Origin: JBDHUJ01 sp039809105
GTDB lineage: Bacteria > Patescibacteriota > Saccharimonadia > Saccharimonadales > UBA4665
NCBI GenBank assembly: GCA_039809105.1
Contig: JBDHUJ010000003.1
Coordinates: forward strand, 1 to 57,117
Length of the DNA: 57,117 nt
Direction of reading: 5' to 3'
Both the position numbers and the translations under genes were made by a program. The notes under the pieces were generated by a model, which saw only the letters and a list, made by a program, of their open reading frames with translations, had not been told where the DNA came from and ran no database searches. The first letter of the stretch is position 1. The number at the start of each line of letters is the position of its first letter. This document shows positions 37,519 to 45,392 of this stretch, piece by piece.

Positions 37519-38742
37519 ATGTTAACGTATCATTACACTGCCCGCAACCCCGCGACAGGCAAGCAAGTCAAAGCCGACGTGCAGGCGGATAGCGAGGCCG
37601 CCGCCGCGAAACTGATTACGAAAGAAGGGCTGGTGCCCATCAATATTACCCTCGGCGAAAAGGGTCTGATGAGCTTCGGTGGCAAGATTAAGGGGCGCGT
37701 CAAGGCTACCGACCGCGTGCTGTTCAGCCGCCAGCTCAGTACGCTCATAAACGCCGGCTTGCCGCTGATGCAGGCGCTGCGCAGCGTGAACCAGCAGACC
37801 GAAAGCAAACCCCTGAAAGCTATCATCGCTACCGTTATCGCGGACATAGAGGGTGGTGCGACCTTTTCGGCGGCACTGGCTAAGCATCCTCGGGTGTTCA
37901 ACCAGATTTATGTCAGCCTGGTTGCGGCCGGCGAAACCTCCGGTACGCTCGATGCCGCTCTCGAGCGTCTGGCCATACAGCAGGAAAAAGAGGCTGACCT
38001 GAACTCCAAAATCCGGGGTGCCATGACGTATCCTGTCATCGTGTTGCTGGTGATGGGCGCCGTCGTCGGCTTTATGGTAGTGAAGGTGCTGCCGCAGGTG
38101 AAAGGGATTTACGCCAGTTTGCCAGGCGCTTCGCTGCCACTGATAACGAGAATATTGCTCGCAATTTCAGACTTTATCATACATTTCTGGTGGGTCGTAC
38201 TGATTGTGCTTGCGGTGCTGGTGTTCGTGACGACCCGCTGGGCGCGGACTGGTCCCGGGAAGCAGGTCATAGATGCGTTCAAGATGAAAGGCTGGCCCAT
38301 AGGACCACTGTTCATGAAGGTGTACATGGCGCGGTTTGCCCGGACTGGCGCGACGTTGGTCGCTAGCGGTGTGCCGCTGCTGCAGATGCTCGATATTACT
38401 GCTAACGCCGTTAACAACGTCCACATAGCCGGCGCTATTCAACGGGCTATCGAAAAGGTGAAGGGCGGCAAAAGCTTGGCCGACAGCATAGAAAACGATC
38501 CGAACTTCTTGCCGCTGGTGCCGAACATGCTGCGTATCGGTGAGCAATCCGGGGCCATAGAACAGATGATGGCCAAACTGGCCGACTACTACGAGAAAGA
38601 AGTCGATAACGAAGTTGCGACCATTTCGAGCATCATCGAGCCGGTTATGATGGTGTTGCTGGGTGTGGTGGCGTTTACTATCGTTGCGGCCGTGCTGCTG
38701 CCGATATACAGCCTGGCAGGCCAGAGCGGCTTCGGCGGCTGA
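37519..38742 (+). CDS. pilC: type IV pilus inner-membrane platform protein PilC (GspF family)
   Basis: 407 residues with two T2SSF domains (about 65-190 and 270-395). DRVLFSRQLSTLINAGLPLMQALRSV and ARFARTGATLVASGVPLLQMLDITANAV are the paired repeat starts. Membrane helices lie at about 170-195, 220-240 and 375-400. LPLVPNMLRIGEQSGAIEQMMAKLADYYEKEVD and the end YSLAGQ are typical. It sits last in the motor operon. Its stop overlaps a 124-bp hairpin repeat that probably ends the transcript. Confidence 0.95.
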   Translation: MLTYHYTARNPATGKQVKADVQADSEAAAAKLITKEGLVPINITLGEKGLMSFGGKIKGRVKATDRVLFSRQLSTLINAGLPLMQALRSVNQQTESKPLKAIIATVIADIEGGATFSAALAKHPRVFNQIYVSLVAAGETSGTLDAALERLAIQQEKEADLNSKIRGAMTYPVIVLLVMGAVVGFMVVKVLPQVKGIYASLPGASLPLITRILLAISDFIIHFWWVVLIVLAVLVFVTTRWARTGPGKQVIDAFKMKGWPIGPLFMKVYMARFARTGATLVASGVPLLQMLDITANAVNNVHIAGAIQRAIEKVKGGKSLADSIENDPNFLPLVPNMLRIGEQSGAIEQMMAKLADYYEKEVDNEVATISSIIEPVMMVLLGVVAFTIVAAVLLPIYSLAGQSGFGG

Positions 38743-38864
38743 GGCTTTCGTAAAGCAGCACATCGCGGGCAAAAAACTCCGCGCTTCACTCCGTCGTATT
38801 TCTAATACGACTACGTTCCAGTGCTCGTTTTTTATCCCACGCTGCACCACTTTACGAAAGCCTC
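38741..38864. repeat. long hairpin repeat A after pilC
   Basis: Perfect 15-bp arms GAGGCTTTCGTAAAG (38741-38755) and CTTTACGAAAGCCTC (38850-38864). The core has GCACATCGCGGGC, a central GTCGTATT/AATACGAC hairpin and CTCGTTTTTTATCCC. Its core is homologous to 44005-44205, while the outer arms differ with compensating changes. Confidence 0.85.
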
Positions 38865-38955
38865 GCATCATTACACTAACCCCAGCTCGACATAAGCACC
38901 ACAGTTGGCGCCGTCAGGCGCAAGCGAGCGTCAGCGAAGCCTTTAGGGGCGGGGA

Positions 38956-39020
38956 GCTAGCTATGCCGGATTCACTCCGGCATAGCTAGCGGGGAGGTGA
39001 GACCCGCCAGCGGCGGGTCG
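38956..39020. repeat. hairpins of the (A/G)TGAA-loop family
   Basis: 15-bp stem GCTAGCTATGCCGGA/TCCGGCATAGCTAGC (38956-38990), whose loop reads GTGAA on the minus strand, followed by GACCCGCC/GGCGGGTC (39002-39020). The surrounding 38.87-39.12 kb holds no gene. On the minus strand CCCCTAAAGGCTTCGCTGACGC parallels the elements at 9.8 and 48.6 kb. Confidence 0.8.
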
Positions 39021-39225
39021 CAAGGGGACTTTCCGATGAAAACTATGTTTTCAGTCGTGAAATCCCGGGGCCGCGGAACGTGGCAAGCCCTCCCCCTTAA
39101 TTAAGAGCGCGTTTACCCCAGTGGTCTTCTACGCGTGTGATATATGTCACGACCTGTGGATAAAAAGCTTGTGTTTTGGCAACCGGAAGGCTACTATTGA
39201 GCTACAGGTGTTAAAATTAAATTAA

Positions 39226-39244
39226 TGCAAAGGGGGCATTTGCA
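39226..39244 (+). promoter_or_regulatory. Shine-Dalgarno hairpin of the major pilin
   Basis: TGCAAA (39226-39231) pairs with TTTGCA (39239-39244). The 7-nt loop GGGGGCA carries the ribosome-binding site, ending 8 nt before ATG 39247. Confidence 0.55.
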
Positions 39245-39246
39245 AA

Positions 39247-39723
39247 ATGCTTAAACCACAAACAAAACTAAAGGACCAAAAGGGTTTCACCATCATCGAA
39301 GTCCTTATCGTGCTGGCTATCGCCGGTTTGATCCTGCTTATCGTGTTCCTGGCGGTGCCTGCGCTGCAGCGTAACAGCCGTAACACAACTATCAAGAACG
39401 ACGCTTCAGCTTTCGCTGGCGGCTTCTCTGAGTTCTCGTCGAACAACGATGGTAAACAGGCAAGTAGCGTGACCCAGAGTGGTGCCGATGTTACTATCAC
39501 TGGGGCTGCTGGCTCCAACGAGGCCCAAGCCAAGGTTAATGCTAGTACGTCAGTTACTTCACAGCAGGCCACCGCAGTTCCGACTACCTACACACCCGCT
39601 ACGTTGTGGTGGCGCACTGGTGTGACGTGTACTGGTGCGACCAGTGCTCGTGCTATCGTAGTGTACTACTTCGTCGAAACGACTGGCAGTACCCATACTG
39701 CCTCTTGTGTTGATGCTAACTAA
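39247..39723 (+). CDS. type IV pilin
   Basis: 158 residues. The class III leader MLKPQTKLKDQKG is cut before Phe at KG/FTIIEVLIVLAIAGLILLIVFLAVPALQRN, with Glu5 present. The globular part is Ser/Thr/Ala-rich. The C-terminal D-region is closed by two cysteines (GVTCTG and TASCVDAN). It is the most pilin-like gene in the locus, has its own leader and a strong terminator, and so is probably the major subunit. Confidence 0.93.
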   Translation: MLKPQTKLKDQKGFTIIEVLIVLAIAGLILLIVFLAVPALQRNSRNTTIKNDASAFAGGFSEFSSNNDGKQASSVTQSGADVTITGAAGSNEAQAKVNASTSVTSQQATAVPTTYTPATLWWRTGVTCTGATSARAIVVYYFVETTGSTHTASCVDAN

Positions 39724-39743
39724 ATAGCGCCTGACAGGCACAG

Positions 39744-39776
39744 AACAGGTTCCGGAAACGGAACCTGTTTCTTTTT
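39744..39776 (+). terminator. rho-independent terminator of the pilin gene
   Basis: 11-bp stem AACAGGTTCCG/CGGAACCTGTT with GAAA tetraloop, followed by TTCTTTTT. Confidence 0.93.
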
Positions 39777-39793
39777 GTGCTACCATAGTGGTA

Positions 39794-40669
39794 ATGATTA
39801 TGATTGCACTTATCTGTGGCCTGTTCGGGGTGATATTTGGCAGTTTCGTGAATGCGTTCGTTTGGCGCCTACACGAACAGTCCGTCATTCCCGCGAAGGC
39901 GGGAATCCAGAAAAAAGAAAAAAGAAAAAAGAAAAAAGAGCTTACCGTCCAAGACCTTTCCATAACGAAAGGACGCAGCATGTGCCCGGAATGCCATCAT
40001 AGTTTGGCGGCCAAAGACCTGGTGCCGGTGCTCAGCTGGCTGAGCTTGCAGGGCAAATGCCGGTACTGCGGCAAGCCTATCTCGTGGCAGTACCCGTTGG
40101 TGGAGCTGCTGACTGGCATCCTGTTCGCGGTCTCGTATCTTGCGTGGCCACACGGCTTCAGCGGCGTTGGAATGTACCAGTTTGTGTTCTGGTTGTTTTA
40201 CGTCGTCGTATTCGTCATATTGGCCGTGTACGACCTCAAGTGGTTCCTACTGCCCGACAAAGTTGTCTTTCCGCTCGTCGGCGTGGCGCTCGTAGAGGTT
40301 GTAACGGTAGCGGTGTGGCAACATAGCTTTGCGGCGCTGTGGCAGCCAGTGGCGGGCGCGGCAATCATCTTCGGGCTGTTTTACTTGTTGTTTCAGGTTT
40401 CGAAAGGTGCTTGGATAGGTGGTGGCGACGTGAAGTTAGCATTGGCACTCGGGCTCATAGCCGGTTCGCCGCTGCAGGCTTTCCTGGTTATCTTCTGCGC
40501 TTCGTTGCTGGGAACGCTTGCCAGTATACCGCTCCTGTTGCAGGGCAAGAAAGGGCTCAAAATGCACATCCCGTTCGGACCGTACCTGCTGCTGGCGACG
40601 TTCCTGGTGAGTCTGTATGGGGAGCGGGTAGCCGCCTGGTACACGCATCTCTTTATCCCCGGCCTGTAA
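39794..40669 (+). CDS. pilD: prepilin peptidase PilD, with repeat insertion
   Basis: Membrane aspartyl protease that cleaves (and usually methylates) prepilins. 291 residues. It has GVIFGSFVNAFVWRLHEQ, the paired zinc motifs CPEC and CRYC, the first catalytic Asp in AVYDLKWFLLPD, the second in GGGDVKLALALG, and eight or so hydrophobic helices. Between the first helix and CPEC lies an abnormal peptide (SVIPAKAGIQ then Lys/Glu-rich), encoded by half of a GTCATTCCCGC palindrome and a (GAAAAAA)x4 tract. The start is ATG 39794, 7 nt after TACCAT, likely leaderless. The heptamer tract makes the gene a candidate for phase variation. Confidence 0.92.
   Translation: MIMIALICGLFGVIFGSFVNAFVWRLHEQSVIPAKAGIQKKEKRKKKKELTVQDLSITKGRSMCPECHHSLAAKDLVPVLSWLSLQGKCRYCGKPISWQYPLVELLTGILFAVSYLAWPHGFSGVGMYQFVFWLFYVVVFVILAVYDLKWFLLPDKVVFPLVGVALVEVVTVAVWQHSFAALWQPVAGAAIIFGLFYLLFQVSKGAWIGGGDVKLALALGLIAGSPLQAFLVIFCASLLGTLASIPLLLQGKKGLKMHIPFGPYLLLATFLVSLYGERVAAWYTHLFIPGL
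39883..39937 (+). repeat. GTCAT palindrome half plus (GAAAAAA)x4 inside pilD
   Basis: GTCATTCCCGCGAAGGCGGG (from 39883), shared with 7570, encodes VIPAKAGIQ in frame. It is followed by four 7-bp GAAAAAA units (39910-39937). One unit gained or lost shifts the frame. Confidence 0.92.
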
Positions 40670-40674
40670 ACACT

Positions 40675-40800
40675 TAGCAGAGAACAAGTAGCAGATGACA
40701 GAGATTTAGCAGATATGCAGGTAACAGACTCGGCTGCAGCCTGTCTGCTACCTGATATCTGCTACGTCTCTGCTCCATGTCATCCGTTCTCTGCTAAACG
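40675..40800. repeat. heptad-arm inverted repeat after pilD
   Basis: Left units TAGCAGA, GAACAAG, TAGCAGA, TGACAGA (40675-40702). Right units CTGCTAC, CTGATAT, CTGCTAC, GTCTCTG (40745-40772), with more CTGCT units to 40796. The theme resembles 20731-20870. Confidence 0.82.
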
Positions 40801-40867
40801 TCCCGGATATTTATCCACAGGGTAAAGGGTAGCAAGTCTATAAGTCGCTTATGCTATACTTGAGATT

Positions 40868-41779
40868 ATGAAACAGGGTGGCGACCGTACAACAGCCGAA
40901 CTGGGCTTTACCATTGTAGAGACCATCATAGTGCTGGCTGTGACGAGCACGTTATTGCTGAGCGCGATGGTGCTTATAAATGGCCGACAGAGCCGGACAG
41001 AGTTCAGGACGGGCATCAACGATATGCAACAACGGCTGCAGCAGCTCGTGAACCAGACCGAAAGCGGCTACTACCCGAACGAAGGCAATTTTTCGTGTAG
41101 CCAGTTTACAGATACCGACGGGAAGCTCAAGCCCAAGATAACGACCGGTGCCGGAGCGGCACAGGGAACAAACGGCGACTGTGTGTTCTTGGGTAACGCG
41201 GTGGTGGCGGATGCGGCCGATAATAGCCGTCTGGGCATACTGACGCTTGTTGCAAACCGGCTCAATGCGGCTAAACAGGAAGCGGGTTCATTTAGCGAGG
41301 CCTTTCCGGTGGCGTTGACACCGGACGGGGGATATACGCGGGTCGAACAGTTGCCAAGTGGTCTCACGTTCGTAGGAAAGGGCCGGGTCGTCATCGCCAA
41401 CGGTGTGGTACGTACCTTGAATGCGGGTCAGGCCCAGTACTTTGCGCTCGCTTCATCATTTAGTTCGTACGACAGCGTTGGGCAGGACTTGAACTCGGGT
41501 TCCCGGCAACTCGGCCTCTACGGCTACTGTACTGCTGCGGTGACATCAGGCGTGGCCGCCGACAGCATAGCTGCTATAAACGGCGCTTCAGGTGGGAGCT
41601 GTAGTACCACGGTATCGCCGGACCCTGTCGCGTATGCAGGTTATTTTCCGCTCAAAAGTTTCGAGCTGTGTTTCGCGAGCGGCGGCACCAACCAGTCCGG
41701 CCTGATTACCATCGGGAGCGGGGCGGGGGGCCTGTCGGTATCCACGCAAATAAAGACGGGTAAGACATGCGGATATTAA
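40868..41779 (+). CDS. type IV pseudopilin
   Basis: 303 residues. Leader MKQGGDRTTAELG then FTIVETIIVLAVTSTLLLSAMVLINGRQ, a class III prepilin N-terminus with Glu5. The large C-terminal domain holds several cysteines (SCSQF, GDCVFLG, GYCTAAV, GKTCGY). TATACT (40855-40860) lies 7 nt before the ATG, so the minor-pilin operon begins here with a leaderless mRNA. It overlaps the next gene by 13 bp. A probable minor pilin of the tip or priming complex. Confidence 0.88.
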   Translation: MKQGGDRTTAELGFTIVETIIVLAVTSTLLLSAMVLINGRQSRTEFRTGINDMQQRLQQLVNQTESGYYPNEGNFSCSQFTDTDGKLKPKITTGAGAAQGTNGDCVFLGNAVVADAADNSRLGILTLVANRLNAAKQEAGSFSEAFPVALTPDGGYTRVEQLPSGLTFVGKGRVVIANGVVRTLNAGQAQYFALASSFSSYDSVGQDLNSGSRQLGLYGYCTAAVTSGVAADSIAAINGASGGSCSTTVSPDPVAYAGYFPLKSFELCFASGGTNQSGLITIGSGAGGLSVSTQIKTGKTCGY

Positions 41780-42186
41780 GACTCTCCAAGCTGAAAGAAG
41801 CGGGCGATACCATTATCGAGGTGCTGATATCACTATCTATCATCAGCCTCGTCCTCGTGGGGGCGTACGCTTCGGTCCGCCACAATACGACCGAGACGCA
41901 GACGACCCAGGAGCGTACGTCGGCACTCCAACTCGCACAAGGGCAGGTGGAATTCCTGCGAGCGGCCAAAGGTTTGCCATCCGGCAAGACATGTTTCGAC
42001 CAGTCTGGCGCCGCAACTTCTGGAACGGGCTGTACCGTGACGCTCGCTGGCGGCGCAGCGTATACGCTGACAATTTCTCTCAGCTCGCCTGGGAATGTGT
42101 ATACGGTAAAGGTGGTCTGGACGACGCTATCCGCTCATGCGAATAACGATGCCAGTGTAACTTTATATTATAAATCGGTGCAATAG
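41767..42186 (+). CDS. type IV pseudopilin
   Basis: 139 residues. Leader MRILRLSKLKEAG then DTIIEVLISLSIISLVLVGAYASVRHN. Position +1 is Asp instead of Phe, as in some Gram-positive and CPR minor pilins (GDTIIEV). Conserved Glu5 is present. Two Cys (GKTCFDQ, GTGCTVT) may form a disulfide. It overlaps its predecessor and is 2 bp from its successor, hence co-translated. Confidence 0.88.
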   Translation: MRILRLSKLKEAGDTIIEVLISLSIISLVLVGAYASVRHNTTETQTTQERTSALQLAQGQVEFLRAAKGLPSGKTCFDQSGAATSGTGCTVTLAGGAAYTLTISLSSPGNVYTVKVVWTTLSAHANNDASVTLYYKSVQ

Positions 42187-42188
42187 AC

Positions 42189-42926
42189 ATGAAGAAACAA
42201 ATATATACGAAAACCTACCATGACAAAATTGCTACAGAGCGTGGCTTCACTATCATCGAGCTAATGATTGCGACGCTGGTGTTTTCGGTCATACTGGTGG
42301 TCATAACAGTGGGAGTGCTAAGCTTTACGAATTCTTACTACAGAGGCGTCAATAGCTCCAGTACGCAAACGGCCGCCCGGTCGATAGCCGACACCATAAC
42401 GCAGGCCATCCAGTTCAGCAAGCCGACCCAAGTAGTACAGACGCCGACACCAGCTGCCAGCCTACAGACGTTCTGTGCGGGGACTAAGCAGTTCTTGTAC
42501 CAGCTTGGCACGCAGGTTAGTTCCTCTACGTATGGGCTGTATGTCCTACCGTATGACATATCGCAGCCATGTACGACGGCTACCGGAACGACTGCGAAGG
42601 CTACCCTGGAGGCTGCAAAGAAGCCAGCCGGTGTTGAACTGCTGGGCAAATCTATGCGCCTGGCGGCTATCAATGTTTCGGCTGCTACAACACCAGGCAC
42701 GTACAAAGTGAGCGTGCGGGTCGCCTATGGTGATGCTGACCTGCTGTGCAACAGCTCCGTATCGCCCTCGACCAGTACTGGTGGCTGCGCACCTTCGGCC
42801 CCAGGCTATGCGCTGACGACTCCTGTCCTAGGTACAGATGTTAATTGTAAATCGACGAAGGGCAGACAGTTTTGCTCGGTTTCGGCGCTGGCGACGGCCG
42901 CCCAATCGCGCATGGAGGGGAATTAG
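42189..42926 (+). CDS. type IV pseudopilin (PilW-like)
   Basis: 245 residues. Leader ending TERG then FTIIELMIATLVFSVILVVITVGVLSFTNSYYRG, with Glu5. The C-terminal domain is Thr/Ser/Cys-rich. Size and the position before a PilX-like gene suggest a PilW-type minor pilin. It starts 2 bp after the previous stop. Confidence 0.86.
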   Translation: MKKQIYTKTYHDKIATERGFTIIELMIATLVFSVILVVITVGVLSFTNSYYRGVNSSSTQTAARSIADTITQAIQFSKPTQVVQTPTPAASLQTFCAGTKQFLYQLGTQVSSSTYGLYVLPYDISQPCTTATGTTAKATLEAAKKPAGVELLGKSMRLAAINVSAATTPGTYKVSVRVAYGDADLLCNSSVSPSTSTGGCAPSAPGYALTTPVLGTDVNCKSTKGRQFCSVSALATAAQSRMEGN

Positions 42927-42927
42927 T

Positions 42928-44001
42928 ATGGTACGATATAAGCATATGCGGCGTACGCGGAATCTGGGTGAATCGGGACTTGTTTCGTTCATGGTGACGA
43001 TGATTATGATGCTGGTCATCACACTCATCGTGCTTGGTTTTGCCACCGTCTCCCGTCGAAACGGCCGTGAGGCGCTGGACAGGCAGCTCGGCGTAGCGGC
43101 ATACTACGCGGCCGAGAGCGGTATCAACGACGCGCTAACATATCTCACGAACCCAGCGAATAGCAGCTATTTCGCAACTGCCGACGCGGCAAACGCCACC
43201 AAGTGCAATGGAGCTGGCAGTTTCGTGCAGACTGCCGGCCTGACGGCTGCCCAGAGTCTGGACGGCACCAATGTGCAGTATACCTGCCTCCTGGTAAATA
43301 GCCACCCGAAGGTACTCCGTCTCGATAACTTTGCGACGAACGAAGACAATGTCTGGAAACTGCAAGAGTACGGTACGACCACCGACCCCATAAAAACCCT
43401 TACTGTATCGTTCAAAAAAGACAGCGGGTCGACCGCCACGCCTACCTGCAGTGAAACGGCTGCAGGGCAATACCGGGCTCCGTCGGCACGCTGTAACTTC
43501 GGTGTTTTGCAAATGGATGTACTAAACTGGGATGGCACTGGTGCTTCCGGTGGTGCTGGCTTCTTTGTCAACAAGACAAAGTCTATTTTCTTGCAGCCAG
43601 GGTCTGCCAACTCACCGACGCAAACTATAGATTTTAGTAACACTGCGCTGCATAGCTATCGAGTTCGGTGTCTGCCGACTAGCGGCGATTGCAAGGCTAC
43701 CTTCACGCTCAGCCCGACAGCGAATATGTTTTTTGTCCGGATGAACATGCTGTACCTCGGTACCGACCAACTGACGCTTACCGGCAAGACGCAGTCCGGT
43801 GCGGACGTGCAGTTCGCGGGCGGTCAGACGGTCATAGACTCCACTGGCCGTGCACAGGACGAGATACGCCGGTTGCAGGTTCGGGTTTCGCCGAATGGCC
43901 GGGATAGCTTACCGTTTAACGCACTCGAAACGACGCAGGATATTTGTAAGCATTTCCAGGCTGCTACGGGGATAGACCCGACCAGCACCTGCGAACCATA
44001 G
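42928..44001 (+). CDS. PilX-like pilus assembly protein
   Basis: 357 residues. A basic N-terminus ending in NLGESGLVSFMVTMIMMLVITLIVLGFATVSRRNGREALDRQLGVAAYYAAESGINDAL. The Glu-Ser-Gly-Leu region, long hydrophobic helix and AYYAAESGIN motif are typical of PilX N-terminal proteins. The rest is extracellular, Thr/Asn-rich with several Cys. ATG 42928 follows a GGAGGGG Shine-Dalgarno. It ends the minor-pilin operon, and long hairpin B follows. Confidence 0.82.
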   Translation: MVRYKHMRRTRNLGESGLVSFMVTMIMMLVITLIVLGFATVSRRNGREALDRQLGVAAYYAAESGINDALTYLTNPANSSYFATADAANATKCNGAGSFVQTAGLTAAQSLDGTNVQYTCLLVNSHPKVLRLDNFATNEDNVWKLQEYGTTTDPIKTLTVSFKKDSGSTATPTCSETAAGQYRAPSARCNFGVLQMDVLNWDGTGASGGAGFFVNKTKSIFLQPGSANSPTQTIDFSNTALHSYRVRCLPTSGDCKATFTLSPTANMFFVRMNMLYLGTDQLTLTGKTQSGADVQFAGGQTVIDSTGRAQDEIRRLQVRVSPNGRDSLPFNALETTQDICKHFQAATGIDPTSTCEP

Positions 44002-44004
44002 GGC

Positions 44005-44205
44005 CTTACGCAGAACGGCACATTTCGGGCGAAAACCTCCGTTCCTATAGCTTCGCGCCGGTTCGTTCATAATCTCTAGTTACGTAACGAATCGGGCTCG
44101 GCATATAATTGCCGCTTATCGCGTCAATTATCATTCCGCCGTATTACTAATACGTCTCCATTCCGGTACTCGGTTTTCATCCCAAACTGCACCATTCTGC
44201 GTAAG
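44005..44205. repeat. long hairpin repeat B after the minor-pilin operon
   Basis: 11-bp arms CTTACGCAGAA (44005-44015) and TTCTGCGTAAG (44195-44205). The core GCACATTTCGGGCGAAAAC and CGTATTACTAATACG...CTCGGTTTTCATCCC matches repeat A at 38741. About 75 bp extra with GCCGAGC-like hairpins sits in the middle. Confidence 0.85.
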
Positions 44206-44246
44206 TCCTGTGCGGCGTTAGGCGACAAAGCTCGAGAGCGGGCGGG

Positions 44247-45155
44247 TTATAGGTGGTGAAATTTTTCGTGGACTTCTTTGAGGTGCGGGTCGGTGACGTG
44301 CGTGTATATTTGCGTCGTAGATATGTTGCTGTGGCCGAGCATGGCCTGCACGGAGCGGAGGTCGGCGCCGTTCATCAGCAGGTTGGTGGCGAACGAGTGC
44401 CGCAGTGTGTGCGGGCTGACGTGTTTGGTTATGCCAGCCAGCAGGGCATAGTGCGCGACCAGGCGCTGCACGCTGCGGGCGGTCAGCCGGTGGTAGTTGC
44501 CCGAAAGGTCGACTTTTTTGTTGCCGCCGAAGCGTATGAATAAAGGCTTTACGTTGTCTTGGCGTGCGTCGAGGTATTTCTTGAGCCAGTCGGCCGCTTC
44601 TTGGCTGATGAATATCGGGCGGTCCTTCTGACCTTTGCCGCGGACCATGAATTCTCGGCGTTTGAGGTTTACGTGTTCACGGTCTAGTCCCACCAGTTCA
44701 CTAACGCGTAAACCGGAACTGAAAAGTAGTTCGAGCAGGGCTCTATCCCGTAAACCGGCAAGCTTTGAGGTATTTGGTTGTTCAAAAATCCGTTCTAGCT
44801 CATCCTCGTTTAGGAACGTAACTTGTTTGCGTTTAGTGCGGGCCAACTCAATTTTGTTCGGCGCGAGGGTAGGGATGCTCCGTTTGCCGCAGTACTTCAG
44901 AAAGCTCCGCAAGGCTATGAGGTGGTAGTTCGTGGTGGTTGCGCTCAGCTCGTCACTGACGTTCGTTCCCAGCCGGTTAAGCCAGAGCCGCCATTTGCGC
45001 ACGAGCTCCTGGTCTATGTCTTCGACGTTCAACTCGCCTGAGTAATCGAGTAAACGGGTAAGATAGTGGTCGTAGTTGGCGATGGTTTTCTGAGAGCGGT
45101 TCTGCTCTAGTTCCAAATACTCCAAAAAATCTGTTTTAGCTTTCGCAAACTGCAT
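44247..45155 (-). CDS. tyrosine recombinase XerC/XerD-like
   Basis: Chromosome-dimer resolvase type integrase. 302 residues. An N-terminal SAM-like core-binding domain (FLEYLELEQNRSQKTIANYDHYLTRLLDYSG) and the catalytic domain with Arg in SSGLRVSELVGLD, the HTLRHSFATNLL box, and GHSNISTTQIYTHV with the nucleophilic Tyr. As the only Xer-like gene in the window and next to no mobile signs, a housekeeping role with FtsK is likely. A TACACT box lies 8 nt before the ATG. Confidence 0.92.
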   Translation of the reverse strand: MQFAKAKTDFLEYLELEQNRSQKTIANYDHYLTRLLDYSGELNVEDIDQELVRKWRLWLNRLGTNVSDELSATTTNYHLIALRSFLKYCGKRSIPTLAPNKIELARTKRKQVTFLNEDELERIFEQPNTSKLAGLRDRALLELLFSSGLRVSELVGLDREHVNLKRREFMVRGKGQKDRPIFISQEAADWLKKYLDARQDNVKPLFIRFGGNKKVDLSGNYHRLTARSVQRLVAHYALLAGITKHVSPHTLRHSFATNLLMNGADLRSVQAMLGHSNISTTQIYTHVTDPHLKEVHEKFHHL

Positions 45156-45179
45156 ATAGTTATAGTGTACGACATAACC

Positions 45180-45304
45180 GTTTACCTTTCACCATTTTCC
45201 GTTTACCGTACATTTACCATGACCCGTTTACCATGAAGAACGACGCACGCATGGTTAACGGTAAATGGATAAACGCATAGTGAATGGTGAAAGGTAAACA
45301 GTAA
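45180..45304. repeat. heptad-arm inverted repeat between xer and ndk
   Basis: Left units GTTTACC, TTTCACC, ATTTTCC, GTTTACC (45180-45207). Right units ATGGTTA, ACGGTAA, ATGGATA (45251-45271) and ATGGTGA, AAGGTAA, ACAGTAA (45284-45304). Confidence 0.82.
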
Positions 45305-45392
45305 ACAGAGCTGCTAAGTGCCTGCTTACGAACAGGGGTGTTACAGATATCCTGCATCTGTTATAATTCGCTCAGTAAACAAGGATTTCTGA

